Assembly (NCBI GenBank): GCA_019058245.1
Contig: JAHPZJ010000025.1
Coordinates: 1-64,000 of the forward strand
Source of the DNA: Promethearchaeota archaeon
Lineage (GTDB): Archaea; Asgardarchaeota; Lokiarchaeia; Sigyniarchaeales; SOKP01
DNA length: 64,000 nucleotides
Reading direction: 5' to 3'
The notes under the pieces were generated by a model. The model worked only from the letters and a program-made list of their open reading frames with translations, was not told where the DNA came from and made no database searches. The position numbers and the translations under genes are program-made. Each line of letters opens with the position of its first letter. The stretch's first letter is position 1. This document shows positions 1 through 9,064 of the stretch, one piece after another.

Positions 1-219
1 AAATAAGATACCGAAATAGTTAAAGCCCATCACGGGAACTGGTAACTACCCAAAATTTGCTGATTATTATTCAAAACTCTATTACCCCAAAAATTTTTGG
101 ATTTATTTTATTTTTTCAAAGATTTTTTATTTATTAGTATCTAAAACAATAATAAGAGAAAATAATCAAACAACAAAAAAACTTAATCTGTTTACAATTA
201 ACACTCTTGGTGAGTAAAT
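1..219. other. Leading intergenic stretch
   Basis: AT-rich stretch before the first clear gene. A frame on the plus strand stays open from about 20 to 216, but it has no ATG, GTG or TTG near its beginning and follows an in-frame TAG at 17-19. It could be the decayed tail of a gene lying to the left. No RNA gene or mobile element is visible. Confidence 0.3.
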
Positions 220-525
220 ATGGTACATAATCGTCCTAAGGATATTGCTATTATAGTTATAGTGCTTGTTATAGCTTCTGGTATTTATGGACTTTTCTTA
301 CTTATAGGGCAACCAACATTAGGTGGGATTTTTGCTATAATATCCTTTTGTGGATTGCTTTCTCTTTCTTGTTTTGTTCCAAATATTTTTAAAAAAAAAA
401 AAGTGTCAAAAATACCTAAACTTAAATCTATACAACCGTCATTTATTTGTTCTAATTGTGGTGCAACATTTATAAATAATCCAAATATATGTCCAAATTG
501 TAAGGCACCGGTTGAAAAGCTATAA
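220..525 (+). CDS. Small membrane protein with C-terminal zinc ribbon
   Basis: A 101-residue protein with two predicted membrane segments (about residues 8-30 and 33-55), a lysine-rich stretch just after them that favours a cytoplasmic tail, and a C-terminal zinc ribbon with two CxxC knuckles (CSNCG and CPNCK, about residues 77-95). The arrangement resembles many small archaeal zinc-ribbon membrane proteins of unknown role. It is convergent with the next gene, with only a few bases between the two stops. No specific function can be given. Confidence 0.75.
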   Translation: MVHNRPKDIAIIVIVLVIASGIYGLFLLIGQPTLGGIFAIISFCGLLSLSCFVPNIFKKKKVSKIPKLKSIQPSFICSNCGATFINNPNICPNCKAPVEKL

Positions 526-531
526 AAAATT

Positions 532-1041
532 TTACCAATTATATATTAACCTTTTTTTCTTTAATTTCTCCATCTTGGCTATAGATTTATTGAGTTTTTT
601 TACTTTTTTTTGGTTATTTTTATCATTCAAATCTTTGATAGATTCTTTTTTTTCTGTTAAGTATTTTATAACAAGGTCAGCCATAAAAGGTATGAATTTG
701 GAACCTCTAGAATTTAATCCGATAGGATCCTTGAAATTAGGATGAATTGAGATTTGAATCCGACAATATTTAGGTATACGCAAACTTCCAACTATTGGAG
801 TTACAACAATCTCATCTAATGGAACATAAACTTTTTCAGAGGTATTATCCCTATGAGTGAGGAAAAAAGCAAACCCTTTAGGTGTTACAAGAAAATGGCT
901 ATACCAGTACATGATTTGATTTGTTAATGGTACAGCTTTTTCACATTTACAGTATCCGCTATAAATTATTTCTTCATTTTCTGGAATAGCTGTCCTTAAA
1001 TCGCTGAAATCTAGTGGGAGATACATATTAGGATTGTTCAT
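532..1041 (-). CDS. Conserved hypothetical protein, PH-like fold possible
   Basis: About 169 residues when started at the ATG at 1041; a GTG three codons upstream (1050) is the alternative. The N-terminal 120 residues alternate short hydrophobic strands, including an ENEEIIYSG segment followed by a predicted strand LVTPKGFAFF, a pattern seen in bacterial and archaeal PH-like domains; this assignment is tentative. The last 45 residues are rich in Lys, Glu and Asn and are likely helical or coiled coil. No signal peptide or membrane segment is visible. No close family is recognised. Confidence 0.6.
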   Translation of the reverse strand: MNNPNMYLPLDFSDLRTAIPENEEIIYSGYCKCEKAVPLTNQIMYWYSHFLVTPKGFAFFLTHRDNTSEKVYVPLDEIVVTPIVGSLRIPKYCRIQISIHPNFKDPIGLNSRGSKFIPFMADLVIKYLTEKKESIKDLNDKNNQKKVKKLNKSIAKMEKLKKKRLIYNW

Positions 1042-1447
1042 TATAAACACAAGATTTTGATATTATTAAATATCTGAATAAAAGAATTTTGAATAATTCT
1101 TATAGTAGAGTATTTTCTTTAGAATTTAATAATTATTATCCTATAATCTTTATGATTATTTGGCAAGAAATTTATAATTTTTCTTGGATTCACAACAAAA
1201 ATGTTGAAAAAGGAGTCACTTAGTCCGAGCTTAGGCTTAGGGCATGAGGGTAAGAGAAGCGTGTCTGGAGCGGTAAAGATTGAATGGTTTGAGATGAGAA
1301 GGAGTAGATAGAGTATGTTCTTGAGCTAAGATTTTTTTTTAAATTTTAATAGTAATTATAAGATTTACTAGACAATAGGAATTCTCTCATTATTTCTACA
1401 AACAAATCCGGAATTTAACCTTATGATGATCTTATAATTTTAACCTT
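1042..1447. other. Intergenic region with relatively GC-rich patch
   Basis: About 400 bases between two minus-strand genes. The centre (about 1200-1330) is richer in G than the flanks and ends in a long T run (1332-1340), which could be a transcript of a small RNA ending at a T-rich terminator. It contains the first copy of a short intergenic repeat (listed separately). No open frame is supported. Confidence 0.35.
1286..1334 (+). repeat. Degenerate intergenic repeat, copy 1
   Basis: The block carries two parts that recur elsewhere in the window. GGTTTGAGATGAGAAGGA (1286-1303) recurs exactly at 3012-3029. GAGTATGTTCTTGAG followed by C/T and TAAGATTTT (1311-1334) recurs at 4881-4904. A weaker relative lies at 60317-60343. 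All copies lie between genes. Confidence 0.6.
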
Positions 1448-2896
1448 TTATTTAATTTTTGTTCTAATCTTTAAATTAAGGTAAATAACAGCGATTAATA
1501 CAAAAATTGAAATTACGTTCAACTCAAATCCTGGAATTTTTGAGTCTATGGGACTAATGGTAAAATGTCGTGAATAATCAGAACATGCAGAGTCTACAAT
1601 AGAGTTAATTGTGATAAAATATTTATTACCATCAGGTAAATCTTCAGGAACAGTCCAAGAGAAAGAACCATTATTTTCAATATTATCTATAATAGTAAGA
1701 ACATAAGTATCAAGTCCGTAAACATAATCTTCATGATCAATATTCTCATATAACATGATCCTTACATTTCCTACTGGTCCATAGGAGTTCCATTCTATTA
1801 AGTATTCAGAGCCTTGAGCAAAATGAGACCCGCCGTGTGGGACTGTAATAGTAATACCTCTTGCTTCAGTTATTTCAAAATAATCACTAAAAGCATATGT
1901 ATCTGGATCATCACGATTATACACCTTTAAACAGTAATCCTTTGCTGGTGTTAACCCACTAGGAACAGTCCATATATCATCCCCTGGATAGGCTCCGCAA
2001 TTAAAAGAGTCATCTTCAACATTTATTATAAGAATATTATTTCGATAAAGATCGATGCTTATATGACAAATAACTTCAGTATTATTCCATCTTACTGTAT
2101 ACATCGAACCCATAGACAATGAAACATTAGCTTGAGGTGAAATAATCGTGATAGTAGGGAGAGCACTAATTTCAAAATAATCACTATAATCATATGCAGA
2201 TGAAGATAAGCTAGAAATTTTCACCCTATAATCAGTTCCAATAGTTGTATTTAAAGGAATTGACCACTGATAATAACCATCATTAGACGTGCTTGATGTA
2301 ATAGTTGTAACTAAAGAATCTGCTTTAAAAAGTTCAATCTTCACCGAACCTCCTGCATTAATACTACTCCAATCAATTGTTAATACTTCTCCAATGTCAA
2401 TACTAGTAGACGAGTAGGGTTCATAAATAGTAATTGATGGTGGACGAGTATCTCCTACAAAAGTAGCAGCATGAGATACAGTGGTAAATTGGCTCCCTAT
2501 TTCATCATTCCAAAAAACAATATACCAAGTTCCTGAAGATGGCACATAATACCTCCCGGAATCGCTTGAGGCAGTTGAAAGTAGATCACCTGAAACAGAC
2601 ATCCCAGAAGTCCATAATGAATAATCGAACGCTGTTAAAGCCCATACGTTAATCACTTGAGATGGAAGAGTTGAAAAACTCCAATCAACATATTGTTCCG
2701 CCCAACCGTGCAATTCAGCATGATCATCGTGATTTAATCCTTCAACTGGGGAAATACGTGGTGTTAATATAGGTAATTCATTTAGAGCTTCTTTAGATCT
2801 TTCTTCAGATATGTTTCTGCATATTACATTTGATGAAATTAAAATTGCAATAATTAGGAGAAACAAAATTGATTTCTTTTTTCTTAATGGAATCAT
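1448..2896 (-). CDS. Secreted or membrane-anchored surface protein with three Ig-like repeats
   Basis: 482 residues. The first 26 residues form a signal peptide (positive MIPLRKKK, then a hydrophobic core). Residues about 60-148 form a first beta-rich domain. Three repeats of about 95 residues follow (about 154-248, 250-346, 349-452), each opening with an ITI-type strand and a V-x-W core and ending in a DYFEI or RHFTI strand. The repeat resembles the Ser/Thr-rich Kre9/KNH-type domain of surface proteins. An IPGFEL segment precedes a C-terminal membrane helix (about 456-476) and a short basic tail, like archaeal sorting or anchor tails. It probably faces the cell exterior; ligand unknown. Confidence 0.8.
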   Translation of the reverse strand: MIPLRKKKSILFLLIIAILISSNVICRNISEERSKEALNELPILTPRISPVEGLNHDDHAELHGWAEQYVDWSFSTLPSQVINVWALTAFDYSLWTSGMSVSGDLLSTASSDSGRYYVPSSGTWYIVFWNDEIGSQFTTVSHAATFVGDTRPPSITIYEPYSSTSIDIGEVLTIDWSSINAGGSVKIELFKADSLVTTITSSTSNDGYYQWSIPLNTTIGTDYRVKISSLSSSAYDYSDYFEISALPTITIISPQANVSLSMGSMYTVRWNNTEVICHISIDLYRNNILIINVEDDSFNCGAYPGDDIWTVPSGLTPAKDYCLKVYNRDDPDTYAFSDYFEITEARGITITVPHGGSHFAQGSEYLIEWNSYGPVGNVRIMLYENIDHEDYVYGLDTYVLTIIDNIENNGSFSWTVPEDLPDGNKYFITINSIVDSACSDYSRHFTISPIDSKIPGFELNVISIFVLIAVIYLNLKIRTKIK

Positions 2897-3011
2897 TTTT
2901 TTTCATATTAGTTTTGTTAATTTTTGTCAATAGTATATTTTTCAACCAATTTCTTATTTAAAGTTAATGGATTTTTTAAAAAATAACAAAAGAAGCGAGT
3001 TAGTGATAGTT

Positions 3012-3029
3012 GGTTTGAGATGAGAAGGA
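3012..3029 (+). repeat. Degenerate intergenic repeat, copy 2
   Basis: Exact 18-base match to 1286-1303 in the gap between the surface protein and serine dehydratase. The downstream half of the repeat seen at 1311-1334 is not preserved here. Confidence 0.6.
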
Positions 3030-3112
3030 ATGGATTAAAAACCATATAAAAAATTAATTATTCACTATTTAGTTTCTCGCTTGTCATTTTCTCTCTATTA
3101 GTTTTATAAATA

Positions 3113-3979
3113 TTATAATATATCAGAAAAAAGGCTCTTTCTTATTCTTTTCCCTGTTTTAGTTGCTGCTATTCCACCTTTTCCCGTCTCTTTTAATTCA
3201 TAGGGCATTTTACGACCAACTTTCATCATCGCATCCACAACTTCATCTGCAGGGATAATAGATGTAACTCCTGATAATGCCATTTCAGCAGCTAAAAATG
3301 CGTTAACGACCCCTATAGCATTCCTTTTAATACATGGTGAAATTACTAATCCGGCAACAGGATCACAAACAAGACCTAATAAATTTTTTAATGTTAATGC
3401 AATCGCATTGTCTATCTGAAGATGGGTTCCCCCAGCCATATAAGTTATAGCAGCAGCCGCCATTGCAGATGCAACTCCAATTTCAGCTTGACAACCTCCT
3501 TCACTTCCTGAAAGCATTGCATTATTTCCAATAATTGCCCCTATTGCTGCAGCAACGACTAAAGCATTTAATATATCTTCATCCGACTTATCAAGGATTT
3601 CTTTAGCTTTAAAAAGAACAGCAGGTAAGGTTCCAGAAGAACCTGCTGTAGGACAAGCAACAATTAAACCCATACCACTATTATATTCACCGATAGCCAT
3701 TGCCCAGCCCACTGCTTCTTTTAAATTATTTCCACAGAAAATTCCTGGTGAAAGCATTCTTTTTGCCTGATGGCTTGCTTCTTTGATAGGTAGTTCAAAA
3801 TCTTCTACAAGTGCTTTTTCAAGAGATAGTTTCATTATACCTAAAGATTTATTAAGTTTTTCAATTATAATCTGCTTAGGAATATTGTGAAATTCCATTT
3901 CATCGTTTATTATTAATTCATGTAATGGAATCCCTGTTGTTTTAGATTCATTGAGGAGATTAGAAATTGATTCAAACAT
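3113..3979 (-). CDS. sdaAA: L-serine dehydratase, iron-sulfur-dependent, alpha subunit
   Basis: 288 residues, full length for the alpha chain of the two-subunit L-serine ammonia-lyase that converts L-serine to pyruvate and ammonia using an oxygen-sensitive [4Fe-4S] cluster. The expected cluster cysteines are present in the family contexts GGCQAEIG (C163), VCDPVAG (C205) and SPCIKRN (C216), with the ACPTAGSSGT loop at 109-117. The ATG at 3979 overlaps the end of the beta-subunit gene by eight bases, so the two are translationally coupled. It acts in the cytoplasm in serine catabolism. Substrate assignment rests on family membership. Confidence 0.93.
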   Translation of the reverse strand: MFESISNLLNESKTTGIPLHELIINDEMEFHNIPKQIIIEKLNKSLGIMKLSLEKALVEDFELPIKEASHQAKRMLSPGIFCGNNLKEAVGWAMAIGEYNSGMGLIVACPTAGSSGTLPAVLFKAKEILDKSDEDILNALVVAAAIGAIIGNNAMLSGSEGGCQAEIGVASAMAAAAITYMAGGTHLQIDNAIALTLKNLLGLVCDPVAGLVISPCIKRNAIGVVNAFLAAEMALSGVTSIIPADEVVDAMMKVGRKMPYELKETGKGGIAATKTGKRIRKSLFSDIL

Positions 3980-4637
3980 TGATTATCCTCACCCAAATTA
4001 TTTCTGGATATTTTTTTAATTCATCAATTAAATCTTCTGGTATCGCTGTATCTGCTTCAAGCCATGTTAAAGCTATCTTTTTTTTCAAATTTCTGGAGAT
4101 TTTCATCGATCCTATATTTAATTTAAATTTTTGAAGTGTATTTGCAATATTTGCAAGTGCCCCAATCTTGTCATGATTTAGTATTACTAGCGTATTTGGT
4201 TCCCCCCCAAATCCTGCTTCTAAGCCATCAATTTCATTGATTATTATGTTGCCTCCTCCAATTGAAGCCCCTATTACATTCATTTTTTCGGATCCATCAA
4301 TCATATCTATGCTAACTGAATTTGGATGGTAATCCACACCTAAATCCACAAGTTCAAATGAATAATCGAGCCCCTCTTTTTCAGCAATTTCAAATGCGTT
4401 TTTGATCATATCATCTTCGGGTGTAAATCCAAGTAATCCAGCAAAAATTGCGATATCTGTACCATGACCTTTATATGTCTCTGCAAATGAACCATGAAGT
4501 CCTATTTTCACAGTTTTAGGCTTTTTTCCAAATAATAACCGTGCAACATACGCAATTTGACACGCTCCTGCAGTATGGCTTGAACTTGGTCCAACCATTA
4601 TATGGCCAATTACATCAAAGATAGAAGTATATTTCAT
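3972..4637 (-). CDS. sdaAB: L-serine dehydratase, beta subunit
   Basis: 221 residues. The N-terminus has the family hallmark GPSSSHTAGA (about 17-26), and the C-terminal 75 residues form an ACT domain (NTLVILNHDKIGALANIANT onward), which in this family binds serine or a regulator. It is first in a two-gene operon with the alpha subunit; the stop lies inside the next gene's first codons. Together they form the complete enzyme. No other serine metabolism gene adjoins. Confidence 0.92.
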   Translation of the reverse strand: MKYTSIFDVIGHIMVGPSSSHTAGACQIAYVARLLFGKKPKTVKIGLHGSFAETYKGHGTDIAIFAGLLGFTPEDDMIKNAFEIAEKEGLDYSFELVDLGVDYHPNSVSIDMIDGSEKMNVIGASIGGGNIIINEIDGLEAGFGGEPNTLVILNHDKIGALANIANTLQKFKLNIGSMKISRNLKKKIALTWLEADTAIPEDLIDELKKYPEIIWVRIINV

Positions 4638-5004
4638 AACTTATTTCAACTCAATGTTATATTTAAATTTAAACAATAATACAACTATAAGATTATACAA
4701 TTTTGAGATATATAGTCATCGCAATTATGAATTCAATATTTTGATAAATTCGTCTAGGTATATTAAATAAAGGATTATTTTAAGATTATAAAATTTCTGT
4801 TAAATTGATTATGGATTTTTTGTTTGTGTTTGGGAGCAATGATAAGAATAAAAACGAAATGAGACAGACGAAACGAGATGGAGTATGTTCTTGAGTTAAG
4901 ATTTTATTTTTTTCAATATTCTAAAGGGAATTTGTATCTAGAGATAATATTTAAAAATACAAAAAATCTATTTTTCATATATAAATTCAAAAAATCAATT
5001 GTTT
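4638..5004. other. Intergenic region containing repeat copy 3
   Basis: About 370 AT-rich bases between the divergent serine dehydratase operon and the next plus-strand gene. Apart from the repeat at 4881-4904 nothing gene-like is supported. An open frame beginning at 4878 runs out of frame into the next gene and has low-complexity composition, so it is not called. Confidence 0.4.
4881..4904 (+). repeat. Degenerate intergenic repeat, copy 3
   Basis: GAGTATGTTCTTGAG followed by TTAAGATTTT matches 1311-1334 with one difference. The preceding bases (ACGAGATG) also resemble the GAGATGAG part of the other copies. The block ends in a T-rich run. Confidence 0.6.
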
Positions 5005-5526
5005 ATGCTTTCAAAGAGGCAGTTAGGTTTTATTATTTTAATCATATGTGTCATAGCATTTATAACAATTCCAGTTGCTATAATTTTGATGGTGAATCTT
5101 AAAGATTCTAATTCAAATCCTAAATGGGATTATTATGTTGAACCAGGCATATATAAAGCGCAAGAAGAGATTCATGAAGGAAATATTACATATATTTTAT
5201 GGACATACCTTAATCGTGATTTCATGCCAATTTCTCCCCCTGGAGGAAAACCCTTAGCTGCTATTATTAGAGTTCAAGCTTCTAATACAGAACAATTTCC
5301 CTTAACAACCAAGGTTGAACGATTGTGGATATTTAATGGAACAAAAATAAATTCAACCTTAGCCACAGATGAATTTAGTATAGATGGATCTATATATGAG
5401 ATGGTTTTTCGAGATGGTCCAAAATGGGAAGTTGGTCTTAAAATTGATGTTGTGGTAAAATTAAATACAAGTTTTAATATTTATTATCTCAAAGCTGTTA
5501 ATCAGACGATTCATTCGTCATGGTAA
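5005..5526 (+). CDS. Hypothetical protein with N-terminal membrane anchor
   Basis: About 173 residues from the ATG at 5005; a TTG at 4999 is the other possible start. One strong hydrophobic segment (about residues 8-32) would act as signal anchor. The rest is a soluble beta-rich domain with several N-x-S/T sites (NIT, NGT, NST, NTS, NQT) that could be glycosylated if it faces outside. No family is recognised. Confidence 0.65.
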   Translation: MLSKRQLGFIILIICVIAFITIPVAIILMVNLKDSNSNPKWDYYVEPGIYKAQEEIHEGNITYILWTYLNRDFMPISPPGGKPLAAIIRVQASNTEQFPLTTKVERLWIFNGTKINSTLATDEFSIDGSIYEMVFRDGPKWEVGLKIDVVVKLNTSFNIYYLKAVNQTIHSSW

Positions 5527-5733
5527 GTAATTATCTAGTTCGGATTTAATGTGTAGGAATTATAAATGTATGCAGAACAATAAAAATTTGATCATATATA
5601 TAGAGAAGTTTAAACATTTAAAGTAAAGCTTTTTTTCTTTTTGATTTGTCAATTTATGCTTATTGTTTAAAAATTTAAGATTCATATGTAATAAAATACT
5701 ATTAATTTCTATAAGAGATATCTATGAATATTT

Positions 5734-6513
5734 ATGCCCGTTGATCCTAAAATAGCTGCCACCGTAGTTTTATTACGTGAGCGAGTATCCAAATTAAAAT
5801 CTGGTGATGATTTTGAATTTGAAGTGTATATGGTAAAAAGACATAAAAATTCCAGATTTATGAGTGAACATCATGTATTTCCTGGTGGCGCGATTGATAA
5901 ACAAGACCTAACTCAAGAATCAAAAGGTAGGCTAATCGGAATTGATGATAATGTGCTCCAAAAATTAAGAGATGTTTATGAAGATCCATCAATTTTGTGG
6001 ATAATAGCAATCCGAGAGTTATTTGAAGAAACGGGGATTTTAATCGCAGGTAATAAAGAGGGAAATTCAATAAGGAACATTGAAAAAATTACCACAAAGT
6101 TAAAGAAATATCAGGGAAACCTTCAAACAAAAAAAATTACTATGACGGATATTTTAACTAACGAAAATCTTTATTATGCTGCAAATAATCTAATTTATTT
6201 CGGACGGTTTATCACTCCAGCAATATCACCTATTCGGTTTGATACTCAATTCTTTATATGTAAATTTCCTCAAAATCAAAATATTAATTTATTCTATGAT
6301 GAATTAACAGAGGGTGTATGGGCGTCTCCAAGAGAATTATTAAGTAAATTTAAAAAAAATGAAATTAAATTAATATTCCCTCAATATTCTACCTTAAAGC
6401 GGCTTAAAAAGTTTAAAACCATCCAAGAAGTATTCGCGAATTCGAAAAATGTGTCTACCCAAAATCTATTAAAAGATTTCTCAAAAAAAAAATTATGTCA
6501 TTTGTTTAAATAG
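5734..6513 (+). CDS. Nudix hydrolase, NUDT19-like
   Basis: 259 residues. The N-terminus carries VYMVKRHKNSRFM and HVFPGGAID, and the Nudix box helix is IRELFEETGIL (about 90-100). The gap between the GG and RELFEETG parts is longer than the classical box, as in NUDT19/NUDT8-type enzymes that act on CoA derivatives. It likely hydrolyses a nucleoside-diphosphate-linked compound; CoA or acyl-CoA is a family-based guess. The C-terminus overlaps the convergent regulator gene by 21 bases. Confidence 0.8.
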   Translation: MPVDPKIAATVVLLRERVSKLKSGDDFEFEVYMVKRHKNSRFMSEHHVFPGGAIDKQDLTQESKGRLIGIDDNVLQKLRDVYEDPSILWIIAIRELFEETGILIAGNKEGNSIRNIEKITTKLKKYQGNLQTKKITMTDILTNENLYYAANNLIYFGRFITPAISPIRFDTQFFICKFPQNQNINLFYDELTEGVWASPRELLSKFKKNEIKLIFPQYSTLKRLKKFKTIQEVFANSKNVSTQNLLKDFSKKKLCHLFK

Positions 6514-6882
6514 AGCTTGAAATTCTTCCTTTACGGCATTTAATCCCAAATTTCCAAGAAGATTTATGGATTTTTTACTAAGAGAATAAAAAGATCGAGG
6601 TTCAGAGCGTTTGTATTCCATTCTTTTCTCATTTTTAATAAAATTATTTTCTTTAAGGATTTTGAGATGGTAATTCAAGTTATTCTCTGGAATGGAAGGT
6701 AAAAAATCCCTTAATTGACTGAAAGAAAGAGAATCATCACTAGCTAATAATGTTAGTAATATTTTATACCGTGTTTTTTCTGATATAATCTCCAATTCCT
6801 TTCTCATATTTTCCAATTTTTTAGGAGTTTCCAAATCTTTTTCACTCTCATAATTTAAATTTAATTTTTCATCTAGTTCCAT
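6493..6882 (-). CDS. ArsR-like winged-helix transcription regulator
   Basis: 129 residues. After a charged N-terminal 35 residues, a winged-helix domain runs from about 36 to 105: RYKILLTLLASDDSLSFSQL, then NNLNYHLKILKENNFI as the recognition helix, then the wing KRSEPRSFYSLS. This pattern is typical of ArsR-type or related archaeal helix-turn-helix regulators. No metal-binding cysteine pair is present, so metal sensing is unlikely. The target is unknown; the gene overlaps the Nudix gene tail to tail. Confidence 0.8.
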   Translation of the reverse strand: MELDEKLNLNYESEKDLETPKKLENMRKELEIISEKTRYKILLTLLASDDSLSFSQLRDFLPSIPENNLNYHLKILKENNFIKNEKRMEYKRSEPRSFYSLSKKSINLLGNLGLNAVKEEFQALFKQMT

Positions 6883-7007
6883 GCTAAATATGTATAATCA
6901 AATATTTAAATTTAACTCAAAACTAATTGAGGCAATTATTATTGATATATAATAATTTATTAGATAAACGAATTTCTATATTACTTTATATTTTTAGGGA
7001 GTAGAGG

Positions 7008-7514
7008 ATGCAAGTTATACACGAACATGCATGGGAAGACTTTCTTGAAGAATTTACCAATATATTTTCAGTATATGACTTGACGAAAAACAAAATTTTC
7101 ATTTGTGGTTCATATGATGAAGAAACTTTTGCTACACTTCAAGAGATACAAAAAATTGTAAATGATATTGAGAATAATCTAGGATTCTTTGAAAAAGAAT
7201 TCAGGCGAACCCACCTTGAGAATTTAATTCTAAAGTTTGATCTTATTGCTAAATTTTCAAATGAGATAATAATGGTTATAGAACACGATAAAGGAGGTCA
7301 TATGATTGAAATGGGTATTATCCTCTCGTTTAAAGAATTTTCTGAAAAAACAAAAGTCTTTGTATTAAGAGATGCGGAAATTACAGATGTGCTTAAAAGA
7401 GGAGGCCTATTAACACCTTTTTTTAAGGAAGAAGAAAGTTTGTTTTATTTTGAAAATATTGAAATATTGAGATCAAATGTGAAAAGGTTATATTCTTCTT
7501 CTATAAAAGAATGA
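7008..7514 (+). CDS. Conserved hypothetical protein, possible nucleotide-binding alpha/beta fold
   Basis: 168 residues preceded by a GGGAGTAGAGG purine-rich stretch suited to ribosome binding. The sequence KIFICGSYDEE near residue 28 and a later HDKGGHMIEMGII (about 99-111) recall the strand-loop and acidic site of TIR, SLOG or nucleoside deoxyribosyltransferase-like folds. This is a weak resemblance only. No membrane segments. It stands alone between an ArsR-like gene and an ACT-domain gene. Confidence 0.6.
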   Translation: MQVIHEHAWEDFLEEFTNIFSVYDLTKNKIFICGSYDEETFATLQEIQKIVNDIENNLGFFEKEFRRTHLENLILKFDLIAKFSNEIIMVIEHDKGGHMIEMGIILSFKEFSEKTKVFVLRDAEITDVLKRGGLLTPFFKEEESLFYFENIEILRSNVKRLYSSSIKE

Positions 7515-7628
7515 TTTTAAAAGAAAGTTTAAATATTGAAATAATCTAATTATACATTGCAAAGAAATCTTGATATAACAAAATAACCTTTGATTTAATA
7601 AACAAAATAAATAGTTATTGGAGGATTT

Positions 7629-8018
7629 ATGATATTGAAAGATTTAACTATTGTTTTGAAAAACAAACCAGGTACACTGGCAGATATGGGGGAGACATTA
7701 GGTAAAAATGGTATTAATATGGAAGGTTTATGTGGATTTCCTTTAAAAAATGAAGCTTTAGTTCATATTTTAGTAGAGGATGATGTAACAACAAGGTGGA
7801 TTCTCGAAGATGCGGGATTTGAAGTACGGGCTGTACGCGAAGTACTCGTTTTGGATATAGGTCATATTGTGGGAAAGCCTGGCACAGGAGGGAAAGTTGC
7901 ACGTAAAATAGGTAATGCTGGTGTTAATATTGATCTCATCTATTTTGCCGAAAATAATAGACTAGTTCTTGGAGTAGATAATTTAGAAAAAGCACAAGCA
8001 GCCCTGTCTGGAGAATAA
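7629..8018 (+). CDS. Tandem ACT-domain protein
   Basis: 129 residues with two ACT modules. The first begins LTIVLKNKPGTLADMGETLGKNGINMEG (listed here in part; about 6-33), and the second spans about 68-127 with the matching KPGTGGKVARKIGNAGVNID region. ACT domains bind amino acids and regulate enzymes or transcription. No catalytic domain is attached, so it is probably a free-standing regulatory protein. A GGAGG sequence lies eight bases before the ATG. Confidence 0.85.
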   Translation: MILKDLTIVLKNKPGTLADMGETLGKNGINMEGLCGFPLKNEALVHILVEDDVTTRWILEDAGFEVRAVREVLVLDIGHIVGKPGTGGKVARKIGNAGVNIDLIYFAENNRLVLGVDNLEKAQAALSGE

Positions 8019-8089
8019 AAAAGTTAAAAAGGAATATTAAACAAGATTTTTATCTTTTTTTGTATTTATTTGCTCTAAAATTAGCTGAT

Positions 8090-8980
8090 TTATTCTTCTA
8101 GTTTTTCTTTGATTTGTTCTAGTAGTTTATTAGATTCCTCAGAATCTGTTATGAATTCAATTTCCTCAGATGAAGTTATTCCTATACCTAATTCTATCGC
8201 TCGTTTAATTTGTTCTTGTTCAAAAACTGGGCCATTAGATACTTCTTGGGTTGTTCCAAGAATTCGCAAAATGGCAACCCCAATAGCATCAATAGCCACT
8301 TTATCTGTTCCAGCAATAAAGACATTTGCTTCTTTTCGAGTACCCTCCATCGGTCCGCGATCTACAAAGGCAATAAGACCATCCACGATAATTAAATCAA
8401 CTTTATATACAGAATTAATTTCTGCAATCATTTTCCTTTGATATTTAGAAGAATGTAATTCGCCCATAAATTTTGTAGGTACTAATGCAACTGCATTCTT
8501 GAGTGAAATTGTAAAATGTCCACCATACATATGAGTCTTCAAACAACATGTTTCGACTATGCATTCAGCATCATCATAAATTTTAGGAAAAAGAAAACCC
8601 TCTTTCCAATGATTTCCTTTAGGATTTTTCAAAACAAAATTCTCTTTAGATAATTTAGTTAAATCAATTATTTCAAATTCTAATTGTTTGGCTAATTCGT
8701 ATAAACCCTTTTTTTTAAAAGTTTCAGCTGTATTAACTGGACCACTCCTTTCTGCGATTGTAATAGATTTTGCACCCATCACTTTTAATTTGATAATAAG
8801 TTCCTTTATTGTTTCCATGGAGCTAGAAGCTGGAGGAGGATCTGCAGTATTAAAATTAGGTTTCAGAATCACGTTTTTGCCTTTGATTGGATTAATTCCT
8901 AATAATTCTAAAGACTTATTTACACCATAAACGCGATCCGTTGTCCAAATAATTGTTACTTTGGTTGTGTTATTCTTCAT
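8090..8980 (-). CDS. DUF362 domain protein
   Basis: 296 residues matching the DUF362 family throughout: VILKPNFNTADPPPASSS (about 36-53), a TIAERSGPV segment, VETCCLKTHMYGG (about 167-179) and VDGLIAFVDRGPMEG (about 214-228). The family is common in anaerobes, often beside ferredoxin-type proteins, and its reaction is not established. Here it lies divergent to an iron-sulfur regulator-like gene. Two adjacent cysteines and the histidine in CCLKTH may bind metal. Confidence 0.85.
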   Translation of the reverse strand: MKNNTTKVTIIWTTDRVYGVNKSLELLGINPIKGKNVILKPNFNTADPPPASSSMETIKELIIKLKVMGAKSITIAERSGPVNTAETFKKKGLYELAKQLEFEIIDLTKLSKENFVLKNPKGNHWKEGFLFPKIYDDAECIVETCCLKTHMYGGHFTISLKNAVALVPTKFMGELHSSKYQRKMIAEINSVYKVDLIIVDGLIAFVDRGPMEGTRKEANVFIAGTDKVAIDAIGVAILRILGTTQEVSNGPVFEQEQIKRAIELGIGITSSEEIEFITDSEESNKLLEQIKEKLEE

Positions 8981-9064
8981 ATTTCGGATATTTAATTGAA
9001 AAGAAATAATTAAAGTTTGTTTTTATAAAAAAAAAGAAAATATATGAGAGAAATAGAATGTATT

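Noticed and set aside
20..216. Long open frame at the left edge on the plus strand
   Set aside because: It follows an in-frame TAG, has no start codon, and its translation has no recognisable features. It may be a gene remnant but is not supported as a gene.
1200..1340. Non-coding RNA in the GC-richer intergenic patch
   Set aside because: The patch is suggestive and ends in T residues, but no stable fold or known RNA motif was found. It is described only as part of the repeat family.
4878..5102. Reading frame overlapping the start of the membrane-anchored protein gene
   Set aside because: It is made of low-complexity aromatic residues, overlaps a repeat and the better gene in another frame, and has no ribosome-binding site.
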